This document shows, piece after piece, positions 26,155 to 34,898 of a stretch of DNA of 64,000 bases. How positions within the stretch are numbered: position 1 is the first letter of the stretch; the number at the start of each line of letters is the position of its first letter. A model generated the notes under the pieces. That model worked only from the letters and a program-made list of their open reading frames with translations, was not told the origin of the DNA and searched no databases. Source of the stretch: Verrucomicrobiaceae bacterium (lineage in GTDB: Bacteria > Verrucomicrobiota > Verrucomicrobiia > Verrucomicrobiales > Verrucomicrobiaceae); contig JAIBCL010000013.1 in assembly GCA_019694165.1 (NCBI GenBank), positions 124,001 to 188,000 on the forward strand, read 5' to 3'. A program made the translations under genes and the position numbers.

Positions 26155-26222
26155 GATACGCAGCAAGGGATGCAGAATGCGGGATGCGAGATGGAGGATG
26201 CGGGACTCAAGAATCGGGACAC
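26155..26222. repeat. Degenerate 7-bp tandem repeat in intergenic DNA
   Basis: Purine-rich units such as GGATGCA, GAATGCG, GGATGCG, AGATGGA, GGATGCG and GGACTCA run head to tail, the complement of the CATTCGT series in the LRR array. Confidence 0.6.
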
Positions 26223-26306
26223 CGGCGGGTCCGTCAACGACTGCTGCAAATCCCTCGACTTGCGCGCAGTCTTCGCCAAAAGAGGGCGCGTCTCCTGCTT
26301 CGTCCC

Positions 26307-26738
26307 ATGCTCGAAAGCGACCTTCTCGACAAACTGCGCAAGATCGAACGCCTCTACGCCGGAGCGACCACGCCCGGTGAGAAGGACGCCGCGGCGGATG
26401 CCATCGCGCGCATCAAAAAGCGTCTGGCGGAGACCGCGAAGACGGAAAGCCCGGTGGAGTACAAGTTCACGCTGGCCGACGGCTGGTCGAAGAAGCTTTT
26501 CATCGCGCTGCTGCGGCGCTACTCGATCAATCCCTACCGCTACTCGCGCCAGCGGCGAACGACGGTGATGGCCCGCGTGCCGCGCAGCTTCGTGAACGAG
26601 ACGCTGTGGCCCGAGTTTCTCGAACTGAGCAAGGTGCTGAAATCCTACCTCGACGACGTGACCGACCGTGTCATCGCCGAAGGTGTCTCCGGCGATGCCA
26701 CGGAGGAGGACGTGGTGGCCGGCGATTTCCTCGAGTGA
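26307..26738 (+). CDS. Small DUF2786-like protein
   Basis: 143 residues from the ATG at 26307. The N-terminus (LLDKLRKIERLYAGATTPGE to ADAIARIKKRL) resembles the DUF2786 motif, a short helical hairpin found in many bacterial and phage proteins. The rest (YKFTLADGWSKKLFIALLRR, RQRRTTVMARVP) is basic then acidic at the tail (DATEEDVVAGDFLE). No signal peptide or membrane segment, so it is probably cytoplasmic. The frame is open far upstream, but that part is antisense to the MetE-like gene. Function unknown. Confidence 0.7.
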   Translation: MLESDLLDKLRKIERLYAGATTPGEKDAAADAIARIKKRLAETAKTESPVEYKFTLADGWSKKLFIALLRRYSINPYRYSRQRRTTVMARVPRSFVNETLWPEFLELSKVLKSYLDDVTDRVIAEGVSGDATEEDVVAGDFLE

Positions 26739-26780
26739 GGACACGCACGCGGACGCAATGCCCGCGGCGGCCGGACTTCG

Positions 26781-29618
26781 TCACTCCCCGGTCTTCTTCG
26801 CCTCCTCGGGGATCACGTTCACCGTGATGGCGCGACTGGCCGGCAGGTAGGTGCGGGCGAGGGCTTCGAGGTCCTTCTTCTCAATGCCGCTGAAGTCCTG
26901 CAGCAGGCTGCGCGACCACTCGATGCGCTCGGGATGCTCCTGGGCGCAGCGCAGGACGTTCTGGCCCCAGTAGCGGTTGTCGCGCCGCATCTGCGTGAGC
27001 TGCTCGAGCTGCGGCTTCTTCGCGCGGTCGAATTCATCGTCCGTGATGGGCTTCGTGGCGAGTTCGTCGGCGATCTTGATGACGAGCGCGCCGATGCTGG
27101 CGGCCTGCCCGGGCTTGCACTCGATCATGGCGGTCATGTAGCCGTAGCCCTTGAAGGTGTCGTTCGCCACATGGTAGCACGCGGGGCTGTAGGTCTCGCC
27201 GAGTTCCTCGCGCACCTTGATGCGCAGGCGGTCGTCGAGCACGGCGCCGAGCAGGATGAGACGGCGCGTACGCTTGATGTCGCTCATGTCCTCGGTGGGC
27301 CAGTAGATGGTGGCGATGGCCTTTGGAATCTCCGTGGTGAAACGGAAATCCTTCTTTTTGTCGGACGGGAAGCCGACTTTGCGCTCCTCGGTGTAGGCGG
27401 GCTTCTTCTCGGCACGCTTCGGCAGCGCGCCGAAGGTCTTCGCCACGGCGGCCACGGCCTTCTCCAAATCGACATCACCGACGAGGCTGATCTCGAGCCA
27501 GTCCTCCTTGAGCGCGGGAGCCAGCCACTGCTTCAAGTCAGCCGTGGTGATGCTTTCGAGCGCACTCCGATCCGGGAAACCGAAGCGCGGGTCGTCGGAA
27601 TGGATGAAGCCGGAGACCTTGTCGGTCATCACACCCTCGGCGGTGTGCTCGATGCTGGTGTAGATGGCCTCGATGTTCTTCCGGAACTGGCGCTCCGCCT
27701 CATCGCGGTAACCGGGCGCGGTGAAATATGCGGCGAGGAGCTGCATCTGCGCTTCGAGATCGGCCGGGGTCGTCCTGCCCGCCATGAGGAATGCCTCGTC
27801 ACCGACGGCGAACTCGGCGCTCACCGTCTTGCTGGCGAAAATTCGCCGGATTTCATCCACGCTGTGCTTCACGAGGCCGCCGGGCTGGAAGTTCGACTGC
27901 GCGAAAGGAATGAGTGCGGCCTTTTCCTTCGGCACGCTGAGCTTGCCGCCGCCAAAGTTCACCAGGACGCTGATGGCGTTCTTCTGGAAGGGCGTGTGCT
28001 TCACATTGAGCCGCACGTTGTTTTCAAAGGCGAGCTGCGTGATCTCGAGATCCTTCACCTCGTCGCGCTTCGCCACCTTGCCCTCGGGACCGAACCCGGT
28101 GTAGGCGAACTTCAACTGCTCCTCGTTTTTCGGCGCGGCTACCGGCTTGCCGTTGCTGTCCCTGTAAGCGGCGAGAATTTGCGCGCTGCTGTCGCCCTCG
28201 AGCTTGAGATTGCCACCGATAAAGATGCAGAGGTCCTTGGAGTCCCAGCTCTTGCGGAAGGCTGCGAGGCACTCGTCCTTCTTCAGCGTCTTGAGCGCGG
28301 CCTCGATGCGCGGCAGCTCAGCGGCGGGATGGGTGAAGACGCGCTTCGCGGCCAGCAGGCTCACGATCTGTGTGGAGAGCGCCTTCGACTGCCGCGTGCT
28401 GGCCTGTTCGGCGCTGAGGCGTGCCTTCTTGAGCACGGATGCCTTTGCCTCCTCGAATTCCGAATCGGTGAAGCCAAACTGAAGCGCGCGGCGCTGCTCC
28501 TGCTCGATGACGGCCAGCGCCTCCTTCCACTTTTCCGGCTTGCACTGCGTCTGCACGCCGATGACTTCGACGAAGTCGAGATACTCGTAGGAGTAGGACT
28601 CACCGGACATGATCGGGGAGTTCTCCTCCTTGGCGAGCTTGGAGAAGCGCGTGTTGATCATCGAATCAGCGAGATCGCGCACCAGCAGCTCCCGGCGGCG
28701 GACCGCGGTGTCCGGCAACTGCTTTGACGGCCGCTGCAGCTCGATGGACATGTCCGTGGCCGGCGAATCCTTCTCATGATGCAGCATGGCGATGATCCCC
28801 CTGCCCTTCGTGACGCGGCCCATGTCGGGATCGGGCGACTCCTTGCGGCGCGGCTTCGCATCCTGGAAGCTCGAGACGATGAGCTTTTCCACCATGGCCG
28901 GATCCTTGATGTCGCCGACGATGACGGCGACGGCCCGCCGCGGTGTGTAGTAGGTTTCGTAGAGGTCGGCGAAGCGCGGGCGCTTCATGGACTTGATGGT
29001 GTCCTCCAGGCCGATGGGCATGCGGCGCGAGACGAGCGCATCGGGCATGGCAAACTTGAAGCCGGCGAGCATGGTGCGGTACTCGACGGAGTCACGGCTG
29101 AGTTTCTCCGAGAGGATGATGCCGCGCTCCTTGTCGATCTCGGCATCCTTGAGCAGCATGCCGTCGAGGTAGTCGCGGAAGAGCTTGATGGCATCGGCGA
29201 AGTACTTCTCGTCCACCTTCGGTATCTCGAGCTGATAGACAGTCTCGCGGAAAGAGGTGTGCGCATTCGTATCACCGCCGAAGGACATGCCGAGACGCTG
29301 GAAGTACTCCACCATGTCCTCGCTCTCCGGATAGCCTTTGGTGCCATTGAAAGCCATGTGCTCCAGGAAGTGCGCCATGCCCTGCTGGTCGTCCGCCTCC
29401 ATGAGCGAGCCGACATCCATGTAGAGCCGCAGGCTGGCTCGGCCAGGCGGCTCATCGTTTGGCAGGATCACGTAACGGAATCCGTTTTCCAGCCGGCCAA
29501 ACTTCGCCTTTGGATCCGGCTTCAGGTCACTGCCTTCCTGCGGCCACGCCGGTGCGAGCGCGCAAAGCGGAGCGGACAGCGAGACGAGAGCGAGCAGGGC
29601 GAGGATGGCTTTTTTCAT
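26781..29618 (-). CDS. Exported M16-family zinc protease (pitrilysin-like)
   Basis: 945 residues from the ATG at 29618, which opens a signal peptide (KKAILALLALVSLSAPLCALA). The inverted zinc motif HFLEH (His83, Glu86, His87) is followed 77 residues after the second His by the third ligand in DKERGIILSE (Glu164). Two M16 halves follow (active N-terminal, inactive C-terminal with R/Y substrate motif region TYSPACYHV), the full-length single-chain layout. M16 enzymes degrade unfolded peptides; here it would act in the periplasm. Its 3' end converges with the DUF2786-like gene, 42 bp away. Confidence 0.92.
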   Translation of the reverse strand: MKKAILALLALVSLSAPLCALAPAWPQEGSDLKPDPKAKFGRLENGFRYVILPNDEPPGRASLRLYMDVGSLMEADDQQGMAHFLEHMAFNGTKGYPESEDMVEYFQRLGMSFGGDTNAHTSFRETVYQLEIPKVDEKYFADAIKLFRDYLDGMLLKDAEIDKERGIILSEKLSRDSVEYRTMLAGFKFAMPDALVSRRMPIGLEDTIKSMKRPRFADLYETYYTPRRAVAVIVGDIKDPAMVEKLIVSSFQDAKPRRKESPDPDMGRVTKGRGIIAMLHHEKDSPATDMSIELQRPSKQLPDTAVRRRELLVRDLADSMINTRFSKLAKEENSPIMSGESYSYEYLDFVEVIGVQTQCKPEKWKEALAVIEQEQRRALQFGFTDSEFEEAKASVLKKARLSAEQASTRQSKALSTQIVSLLAAKRVFTHPAAELPRIEAALKTLKKDECLAAFRKSWDSKDLCIFIGGNLKLEGDSSAQILAAYRDSNGKPVAAPKNEEQLKFAYTGFGPEGKVAKRDEVKDLEITQLAFENNVRLNVKHTPFQKNAISVLVNFGGGKLSVPKEKAALIPFAQSNFQPGGLVKHSVDEIRRIFASKTVSAEFAVGDEAFLMAGRTTPADLEAQMQLLAAYFTAPGYRDEAERQFRKNIEAIYTSIEHTAEGVMTDKVSGFIHSDDPRFGFPDRSALESITTADLKQWLAPALKEDWLEISLVGDVDLEKAVAAVAKTFGALPKRAEKKPAYTEERKVGFPSDKKKDFRFTTEIPKAIATIYWPTEDMSDIKRTRRLILLGAVLDDRLRIKVREELGETYSPACYHVANDTFKGYGYMTAMIECKPGQAASIGALVIKIADELATKPITDDEFDRAKKPQLEQLTQMRRDNRYWGQNVLRCAQEHPERIEWSRSLLQDFSGIEKKDLEALARTYLPASRAITVNVIPEEAKKTGE

Positions 29619-29629
29619 GATCAAAGGGC

Positions 29630-29818
29630 GGAATGATGAATGCAAAATGACGACTGCGGAATGCAGGACGACGAATGACGGATATCCGGGCGGATGATGG
29701 CGGGCGAACGCGGTCGGGACTGAGAATGCGGACGGAACTGGTGCTCACCTTGCATCTTCTTCGGCAATTCTGCATTCATTCCCGACTCGCGTTACCCTTC
29801 GTCATTCGTCATTCAAAC
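29630..29818. repeat. Two facing 7-bp repeat tracts
   Basis: Purine units (GAATGAT, GAATGCA, AAATGAC, GAATGCA, GAATGAC; 29630-29690) face pyrimidine units (ATTCTGC, ATTCATT, CTTCGTC, ATTCGTC, ATTCAAA; 29763-29818). They could pair into a long imperfect hairpin. They lie upstream of the M16 gene and downstream of the next minus-strand hydrolase gene. Confidence 0.65.
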
Positions 29819-29830
29819 AGCACGCACATC

Positions 29831-30706
29831 TCACACCGCACCTTCCTCGCCCAGGCCGGCGTTCGGATCGGCCTCGATGAAGCCGAGTTCGACCAGGAAC
29901 TCGTCCATCGCCATGAGCGTGGCCTCGTACATTTCGAAAGAGAGGTTGAAATTGAAGAAGCCGTGGCCCTGCCTTTCGAATTCGATGAGACGGCACTTGT
30001 TCTTCTTGCGGCCCATCTTCTTGGCAAAAGTGTAGGAGCCATCGAAGGGCACAACGCGGTCCGCCGTGCCGTGCATCAGCAGCATGGGCGGCATGCCTTT
30101 GGCGATGGCGCGGATGAGGTTGGCGTTCTTCGCCGCTTTTGCGTCGGGGAAACGCTCGAGACCGAAACCGTGCTTCGAGGTATCGAGCACGGGATTGAAC
30201 AGCACGAGTGCGTTCGGCACGGCACTGATGCTCAAGTCATCGGCGGGATCATCATAGCCCTTCAGCATTGCGGCGCTGGTGATGGCGTGCGCGCCGCCGG
30301 AGCCGCCGACGGTGACGATTTTGCCAGGGTTGATGCCCAGTTCGGCAGCGTTCATGCGGATCCAGCGGATGGCGGAGCGGGCATCCGCCATGGCCTCCAG
30401 CGGGCCGGCACCGTGCTTCGTTCCCACGCGATAATCGAAAGCGATGGCCGTCATCCCGCGCGAGGCGAAATACACGCAGTGCGGAGCAAACTGCGTGACC
30501 TGCCCGTGGTCCCAGCCGCTGCTAAAAAAGAACGCGGCCACCGAGCGCGGATATGGCGGTCTCTTGTCCGGCGCAGGCTCCCAGACGTAGGCGGAGAGGG
30601 CAAAGTCGCCGCCGACCTTGTAGGTCTCCTCGCGGGCGGACTTGAGCAGCTCGCGATTGCGGTCGATCGGCGTCAGTCTGCCATGTCCTTCCGGTGTCTG
30701 CTCCAT
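29831..30706 (-). CDS. Alpha/beta-hydrolase (acetyl-esterase-like)
   Basis: About 291 residues from the ATG at 30706 (a TTG at 30721 is the only upstream alternative). The nucleophile elbow is GGSGGAHA, with GTADRVVPFDGS and ERQGHGFFNF giving the acid and the catalytic histidine. The usual HGGG oxyanion motif is replaced by FFFSSGWDHG. No clear signal peptide, which sets it apart from the exported esterase at 24107. Such proteins hydrolyse esters or act as acyl-transferring hydrolases; the substrate is unknown. It is divergent from the lipoprotein gene at 30838. Confidence 0.8.
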   Translation of the reverse strand: MEQTPEGHGRLTPIDRNRELLKSAREETYKVGGDFALSAYVWEPAPDKRPPYPRSVAAFFFSSGWDHGQVTQFAPHCVYFASRGMTAIAFDYRVGTKHGAGPLEAMADARSAIRWIRMNAAELGINPGKIVTVGGSGGAHAITSAAMLKGYDDPADDLSISAVPNALVLFNPVLDTSKHGFGLERFPDAKAAKNANLIRAIAKGMPPMLLMHGTADRVVPFDGSYTFAKKMGRKKNKCRLIEFERQGHGFFNFNLSFEMYEATLMAMDEFLVELGFIEADPNAGLGEEGAV

Positions 30707-30837
30707 GCGCTGTGGGGTCAAAAGAGCGCCAAAAATCGCGACAATCGCCGTGGCGGCAAATGCTTTTCCGCAAAGAATCCTGATTTACAGATGCACAAGT
30801 GTCTTGAATTCTCCAGCCCCACGCCATTGCAAAACCC

Positions 30838-31728
30838 ATGATCCGCATCCTCCGCCGTCTCCTGCCGCTGCTCTTCCTCGCGGCCTGCGCACCCGCCCAC
30901 GCCGCTGACGACGTGGCGCTGCGCACTGCGCTTGAAAAGGTCTATCACGAATGGCGCAATGCCGTCATCAACCGCAACATGGATGCGTGGAAGCGCTCCA
31001 CCTCCACCTACCGCCAGGTCGTCACGCGCAATCTCATCATCAGCGGCGGCCAGACGTATCCGGACTCGATTTTCGAGATCCCCATCCAGCCGCCCGAGAT
31101 CACGCGCCTGCGGCTGCTCGAATGTGAGCAGCACGGCCCCACCGCGCATCTCGTCTATTTCGGCAAAGTCGATCTCGGCCTGGACGCCGAGGTGATCCCG
31201 GAAAACGTCATCGTCCTGAAGTTCTTCAACGAGAAGGGCGCGTGGAAGTTCGACTCGAACCGGCTGATGAATCTCTCCCAGTCACCCGAGGTGCGCTCCG
31301 CGCTGCAAAACGGCCTCAAGCCCGACTTTCTCGACGATCCGGCCTTCACACCCAGCGGCGTGGTGCCCGCCACTCCGCCCGAGTGCCGGAAGCCGCAGTA
31401 CGTCTCCGCGCTGCAGATCCAGTGCTTCGGTTACGAGCTGCGCGCCAGCATCGGCGGCTACGACTACGGCCCGCTGGCCGATACCATGGAGCAGCAGCTC
31501 ATCATCGGCGGCCTCGTGCTCGGGAGGAACGACCTCACGCTCAAGATCAAGCCCCTGCCAGTGCCCGAAGGCGCTGAGCGCCTGCTCGAAGTGAACGCCG
31601 TGCTCATCAACGGCACGAAGGAGAAGCCGCAGGTGCGCATCTTCACCTGGGACACGAAGTCCGCCACACCGCCCGCCGAAATCACGCTGCCGGTTTATGT
31701 GAGCCCCGCCACCATGCGCGGCGTGTGA
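30838..31728 (+). CDS. Putative lipoprotein of unknown function
   Basis: 296 residues. The N-terminus (RILRRLLPLLFLAACAPAHA) fits either a lipobox (LAAC, Cys17) or an ordinary signal peptide. The next 100 residues (LEKVYHEWRNAVINRNMDAW) look like an NTF2/SnoaL-like start, but the match is weak. The last 100 residues are beta-rich. It sits 22 bp before a TIM-barrel isomerase gene in the same direction, so they may be co-transcribed. Function not recognised. Confidence 0.75.
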   Translation: MIRILRRLLPLLFLAACAPAHAADDVALRTALEKVYHEWRNAVINRNMDAWKRSTSTYRQVVTRNLIISGGQTYPDSIFEIPIQPPEITRLRLLECEQHGPTAHLVYFGKVDLGLDAEVIPENVIVLKFFNEKGAWKFDSNRLMNLSQSPEVRSALQNGLKPDFLDDPAFTPSGVVPATPPECRKPQYVSALQIQCFGYELRASIGGYDYGPLADTMEQQLIIGGLVLGRNDLTLKIKPLPVPEGAERLLEVNAVLINGTKEKPQVRIFTWDTKSATPPAEITLPVYVSPATMRGV

Positions 31729-31750
31729 AGCGCGATCTGCGACCTCCGCG

Positions 31751-32671
31751 ATGCTCTCCCTCTCCACCTGCTGGAACAGCCACCGCTTCCACGACGGACG
31801 CGAACTCGCGCGTGAAGCGCGCGCCATGGGCTTCGAGTTCATTGAGATCAGCCACGGCACCAGCGTCGCCCTGCTTCCCGGCCTCATGCAGGCCCATGAC
31901 GCCGGCGAGATCCGCGTCTCCAGCATCCACAATTTCTGCCCCTCGCCCGTCGAGGTCATCATCGACGCGCCGGACGCCTATGAATTCAGCTCGCACCGCC
32001 CCTTTGACCGCGAGCGTGCCATCAAGCTCACGAAGCAGTCCATCCAGACCGCCGTGCGCTTCGGCGTGAACCGCGTGGTGCTGCACATGGGCAGCGTGCC
32101 GATGAAGGCGCTGACCGCGCGGCTTGAAGCGCTCGCTGCGGAGGGCGGGGCTTATTCGCGGAAGTTCACCGACATCAAGTTGATGCTCGTCGAGCAACGC
32201 GAGAAGTCCTCCACCTTTTATCTCGACCGGGCGCGTGCCGCGCTGCACGAGCTGCTGCCCGTCGCGCAGGAAAACAAGGTCGCGCTCGCCATCGAGACGC
32301 GCAGCCATTACGAGCAAGTGCCGGACGAGACCGAGATGCTGCAGCTTCTCGCCGACTTCGGGGACAGTCCGTGGATCGGCGCATGGCACGACTTCGGCCA
32401 TGTGCAGCGTCAGGCCAACCTCGGGCTGCTCGATCACGCGCAGTACCTCGCCGCCATCGCGCCGAAACTTCTGGGCTGCCATGTGCATGACGTGACGTGG
32501 CCCGCGAAAGATCACCGCATCCCATTCACCGGCGGCTGCGTGGACTTCGATCGACTGCTGCCCCTCGTGCCGAAAGGAATCCCTCTCGTATGGGAACTCA
32601 GTCCCCGGCAAAAGCGTCTCGAAATCATGGAGCGGCTGACGGAGTGGCGTACGCGATTTGGAGGGTCGTGA
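31751..32671 (+). CDS. Sugar phosphate isomerase/epimerase-like TIM barrel
   Basis: 306 residues with no signal peptide. It belongs to the xylose-isomerase-like/AP-endonuclease-2 superfamily: FEFIEISHG, RVVLHMGSV, LAIETRSHYE, IGAWHDFGHVQ and LLGCHVHDV carry the His, Glu and Asp residues that bind the divalent metal. Members isomerise or epimerise sugars and inositols, or act as endonuclease IV; the exact reaction is not shown. It lies 22 bp downstream of the lipoprotein gene. Confidence 0.82.
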   Translation: MLSLSTCWNSHRFHDGRELAREARAMGFEFIEISHGTSVALLPGLMQAHDAGEIRVSSIHNFCPSPVEVIIDAPDAYEFSSHRPFDRERAIKLTKQSIQTAVRFGVNRVVLHMGSVPMKALTARLEALAAEGGAYSRKFTDIKLMLVEQREKSSTFYLDRARAALHELLPVAQENKVALAIETRSHYEQVPDETEMLQLLADFGDSPWIGAWHDFGHVQRQANLGLLDHAQYLAAIAPKLLGCHVHDVTWPAKDHRIPFTGGCVDFDRLLPLVPKGIPLVWELSPRQKRLEIMERLTEWRTRFGGS

Positions 32672-32800
32672 CAAGGCCGGCTCCGTCATCGCCCTCGAAC
32701 ATCGGACGTTTTCGAGCGCGAGGACGAGGACGATCCACCATCCAACCCAACCACCGCCCGCCTTGACATTCCCGCCACCGCCCCTTGAGTGCGCCGCTTC

Positions 32801-33400
32801 ATGACCAGCGCCATCAAAGACGCCATCGACTTCCTCCGGCACAATGACCTGCCGACCATTCTCACCCGCATTCGCGCGCGCGAGGTGCCGCCGCTCATCC
32901 AGTTCGCCGCCTACAGCGTGTGCGGCGGTCTGGCCACCGTCGTTTTCCTGGGCGTGGTCTTGGCCCTCACCAACTCGGTGCTGCCTGCCGAAGTCGGCTT
33001 GAAGGTGAACGACCACCCGGTGGAGTTTTCCCACAAAGTTCTCTGGTGGCCTTCCGCATCCGCGCCCGATCACAGCCTCACGATCGCCAAAGACCACCAG
33101 AGCGACGACATCCGCGCGCAGAACCTGCTGGTGTGCAATTTCATCGCATTCATGCTCGCCAACATCGTGGCTTACGTCACCAACGTGCTCTTTGTCTTCA
33201 AGACCGGCCGCCATCATCCCATACTCGAATTCCTCTTTTTCACCGCCGTGAGCGGCGTCGCCTTCGGCATCAGCCAGATCGCCGGTCCTTGGCTCATCCA
33301 TCAGTTCGGCCTGGCCACGAAGCTCGCCATCCTCACGAATGTCGTGGCATCCATGCTGTTGAACTTCGCCGGCAGGAAGTTCTTCGTCTTCAAAGGCTGA
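32801..33400 (+). CDS. GtrA-family membrane protein
   Basis: 199 residues with four predicted membrane helices (about 33-57, 108-131, 142-165 and 172-190) and the family ending LNFAGRKFFVFKG. GtrA proteins are thought to help move polyprenyl-phosphate-linked sugars across the membrane for surface glycan modification. Unusually, a 50-residue polar loop (about 60-108) separates helices 1 and 2. The ATG at 32801 is preferred over a GTG at 32789. The ketoacyl synthase gene begins 6 bp after its stop, which suggests an operon. Confidence 0.8.
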   Translation: MTSAIKDAIDFLRHNDLPTILTRIRAREVPPLIQFAAYSVCGGLATVVFLGVVLALTNSVLPAEVGLKVNDHPVEFSHKVLWWPSASAPDHSLTIAKDHQSDDIRAQNLLVCNFIAFMLANIVAYVTNVLFVFKTGRHHPILEFLFFTAVSGVAFGISQIAGPWLIHQFGLATKLAILTNVVASMLLNFAGRKFFVFKG

Positions 33401-33406
33401 CGCGGC

Positions 33407-34684
33407 ATGGAGCACCGCGCGGGGAACATCGAGCGCAGAGCCGTCATCACCGGCATAGGACCCGTCACCACCATCGGCACCGGCAAGGCTGCGCTGTGGT
33501 CCGGCCTGCAGGGGGAGGCGAGCGCCATCCGCCGCATCCCGGAGAGCGGTCATTCGCTCTCCGGCGTGACTCGCCTCCACGCCCGCCATGCCGCCTGGAT
33601 CGACGACTTCGCCCCCGCAGCCTGGTTCCCGCCGCACAAACTCAAGCGTCTCGACCGCTACGTGCAGTTCTCGCTCGTCGCCTCCCGGCTCGCCCTGCAC
33701 GACTCCGGCCTGCTCTCCGACATTCGTCTTGCCAACCGCGTCGGCATCTCCTTCGGCTCCGGCCTTGGCGGCATCGCGCACGCCGAGGCGCGGCACGCGG
33801 CATTTCTCGAGCACGGCATCCGCGCCGTCACGCCGGCGCTCGCGTTCCAAATCTGGGGCGGCTCCGCGCACTCGAACATCGCCATCGAGTTCGGCCTCCA
33901 AGGCCCCGCCACCACGAACTCGAACTCCTGCGCCTCCGGCAATGTGGCGCTCATCGACGCCGCACGCTTCATCCGCGATGGCAGCGCCGATGTGGTGATC
34001 GCCGGTGCGGCGGAGTGCCCGCTCGCGCCGCTCACTTTTGCCGCGTTCGATCACATCCACACCATGTCGCGCTGGAGCGGCGAGCCGCCGCAGCATGCGA
34101 TGCGCCCCTTTCACCGCGATCGCGACGGCTTCGTGATGGCCGAGGGCGCGGCGGCATTCGTCGTCGAGGAGTACGAGCATGCAAAGAAACGCGGCGCGCG
34201 CATTTATGCGGAGATCACCGGCTGGTCGCTCACGAATGAAGCCCACCACATGACCAGCCCGCGCCCCGATGGCGCGCCGCTCCGCGCGGCGGTCCAGCAG
34301 GCGCTCGACTCCGCGCGCCTGCGGCCGGAGCACATCAGCTACATCAACACCCACGGGTCCTCCACGCCCGCCAACGATGCGCACGAATGCCTTCAGCTCG
34401 CCCGTGTCTTCGGTGATTGCATTCGCCACGTTCCCGTCTCCGGCACAAAGGCATACACGGGCCACACGCTGGGCGCAGCAGGCGCCATCGAAGCGGCCAT
34501 TTGCCTCGTTGCGATGGAGCAGGGCTGGCTCCCCCCCACGCTCCATCTCACGGATGTTGATCCCGCGCTCGGCGGCTTTGATCTCGTCCCATTGCACGCC
34601 CGTGAAGCAAAGCTCGACCATGTGCTGAGCAACTCCTTCGGCTTCGGCGGCATCGACTCATGTGTCGTGTTCAGCCGCGTGTGA
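33407..34684 (+). CDS. Beta-ketoacyl-ACP synthase, FabF-like
   Basis: 425 residues. The catalytic triad is complete: Cys175 in NSNSCASGNV, His316 in YINTHGSST and His353 in YTGHTLGAAGA. These enzymes extend acyl chains on acyl carrier protein by decarboxylative condensation. No ACP, ketoreductase or malonyl transferase is nearby, so it is not a visible fatty-acid operon; it may serve a polyketide-like or lipid-modifying route. Its link to gtrA hints at an envelope lipid or glycolipid, which is inference. The last codons (VVFSRV) are ordinary for the family. Confidence 0.88.
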   Translation: MEHRAGNIERRAVITGIGPVTTIGTGKAALWSGLQGEASAIRRIPESGHSLSGVTRLHARHAAWIDDFAPAAWFPPHKLKRLDRYVQFSLVASRLALHDSGLLSDIRLANRVGISFGSGLGGIAHAEARHAAFLEHGIRAVTPALAFQIWGGSAHSNIAIEFGLQGPATTNSNSCASGNVALIDAARFIRDGSADVVIAGAAECPLAPLTFAAFDHIHTMSRWSGEPPQHAMRPFHRDRDGFVMAEGAAAFVVEEYEHAKKRGARIYAEITGWSLTNEAHHMTSPRPDGAPLRAAVQQALDSARLRPEHISYINTHGSSTPANDAHECLQLARVFGDCIRHVPVSGTKAYTGHTLGAAGAIEAAICLVAMEQGWLPPTLHLTDVDPALGGFDLVPLHAREAKLDHVLSNSFGFGGIDSCVVFSRV

Positions 34685-34898
34685 ATGCAGCCGGGAAACG
34701 AGTCTTCCGCGCCGACCGAGGCATCGATTCCGACAATGTCACCGCCCGCCGAAACGACCAGCGTGTGATTGGCGGAAAAGAAGCCGTGACTTTTTCCGCG
34801 CATGTCAAAGATTGCGTCGAAGCGCCGTTCGCATCTTCAACAGCGCGCGGCCCGGGGATCGAACGGGCCGCCCGTCGCACGGTCCCAACTTGAAATTC

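Noticed and set aside
29630-29818. CRISPR-like array
   Set aside because: Units are 7 bp and degenerate, with no constant repeat and unique spacers, and no cas gene is nearby.
32763-32790. Promoter upstream of gtrA (TTGACA at 32763)
   Set aside because: No acceptable -10 hexamer at 16-18 bp spacing; TTGACA alone is not enough.
31682-34621. Very long minus-strand open frame (979 codons) opposite the isomerase, gtrA and ketoacyl synthase genes
   Set aside because: It is antisense to three genes with clear family motifs, is very rich in Arg, Gly, His and Glu with no motif of its own, and reflects GC-rich third positions.
33407-34684. Polyketide or arylpolyene gene cluster
   Set aside because: Only one ketoacyl synthase is present; no ACP, ketoreductase, dehydratase or acyltransferase lies nearby.
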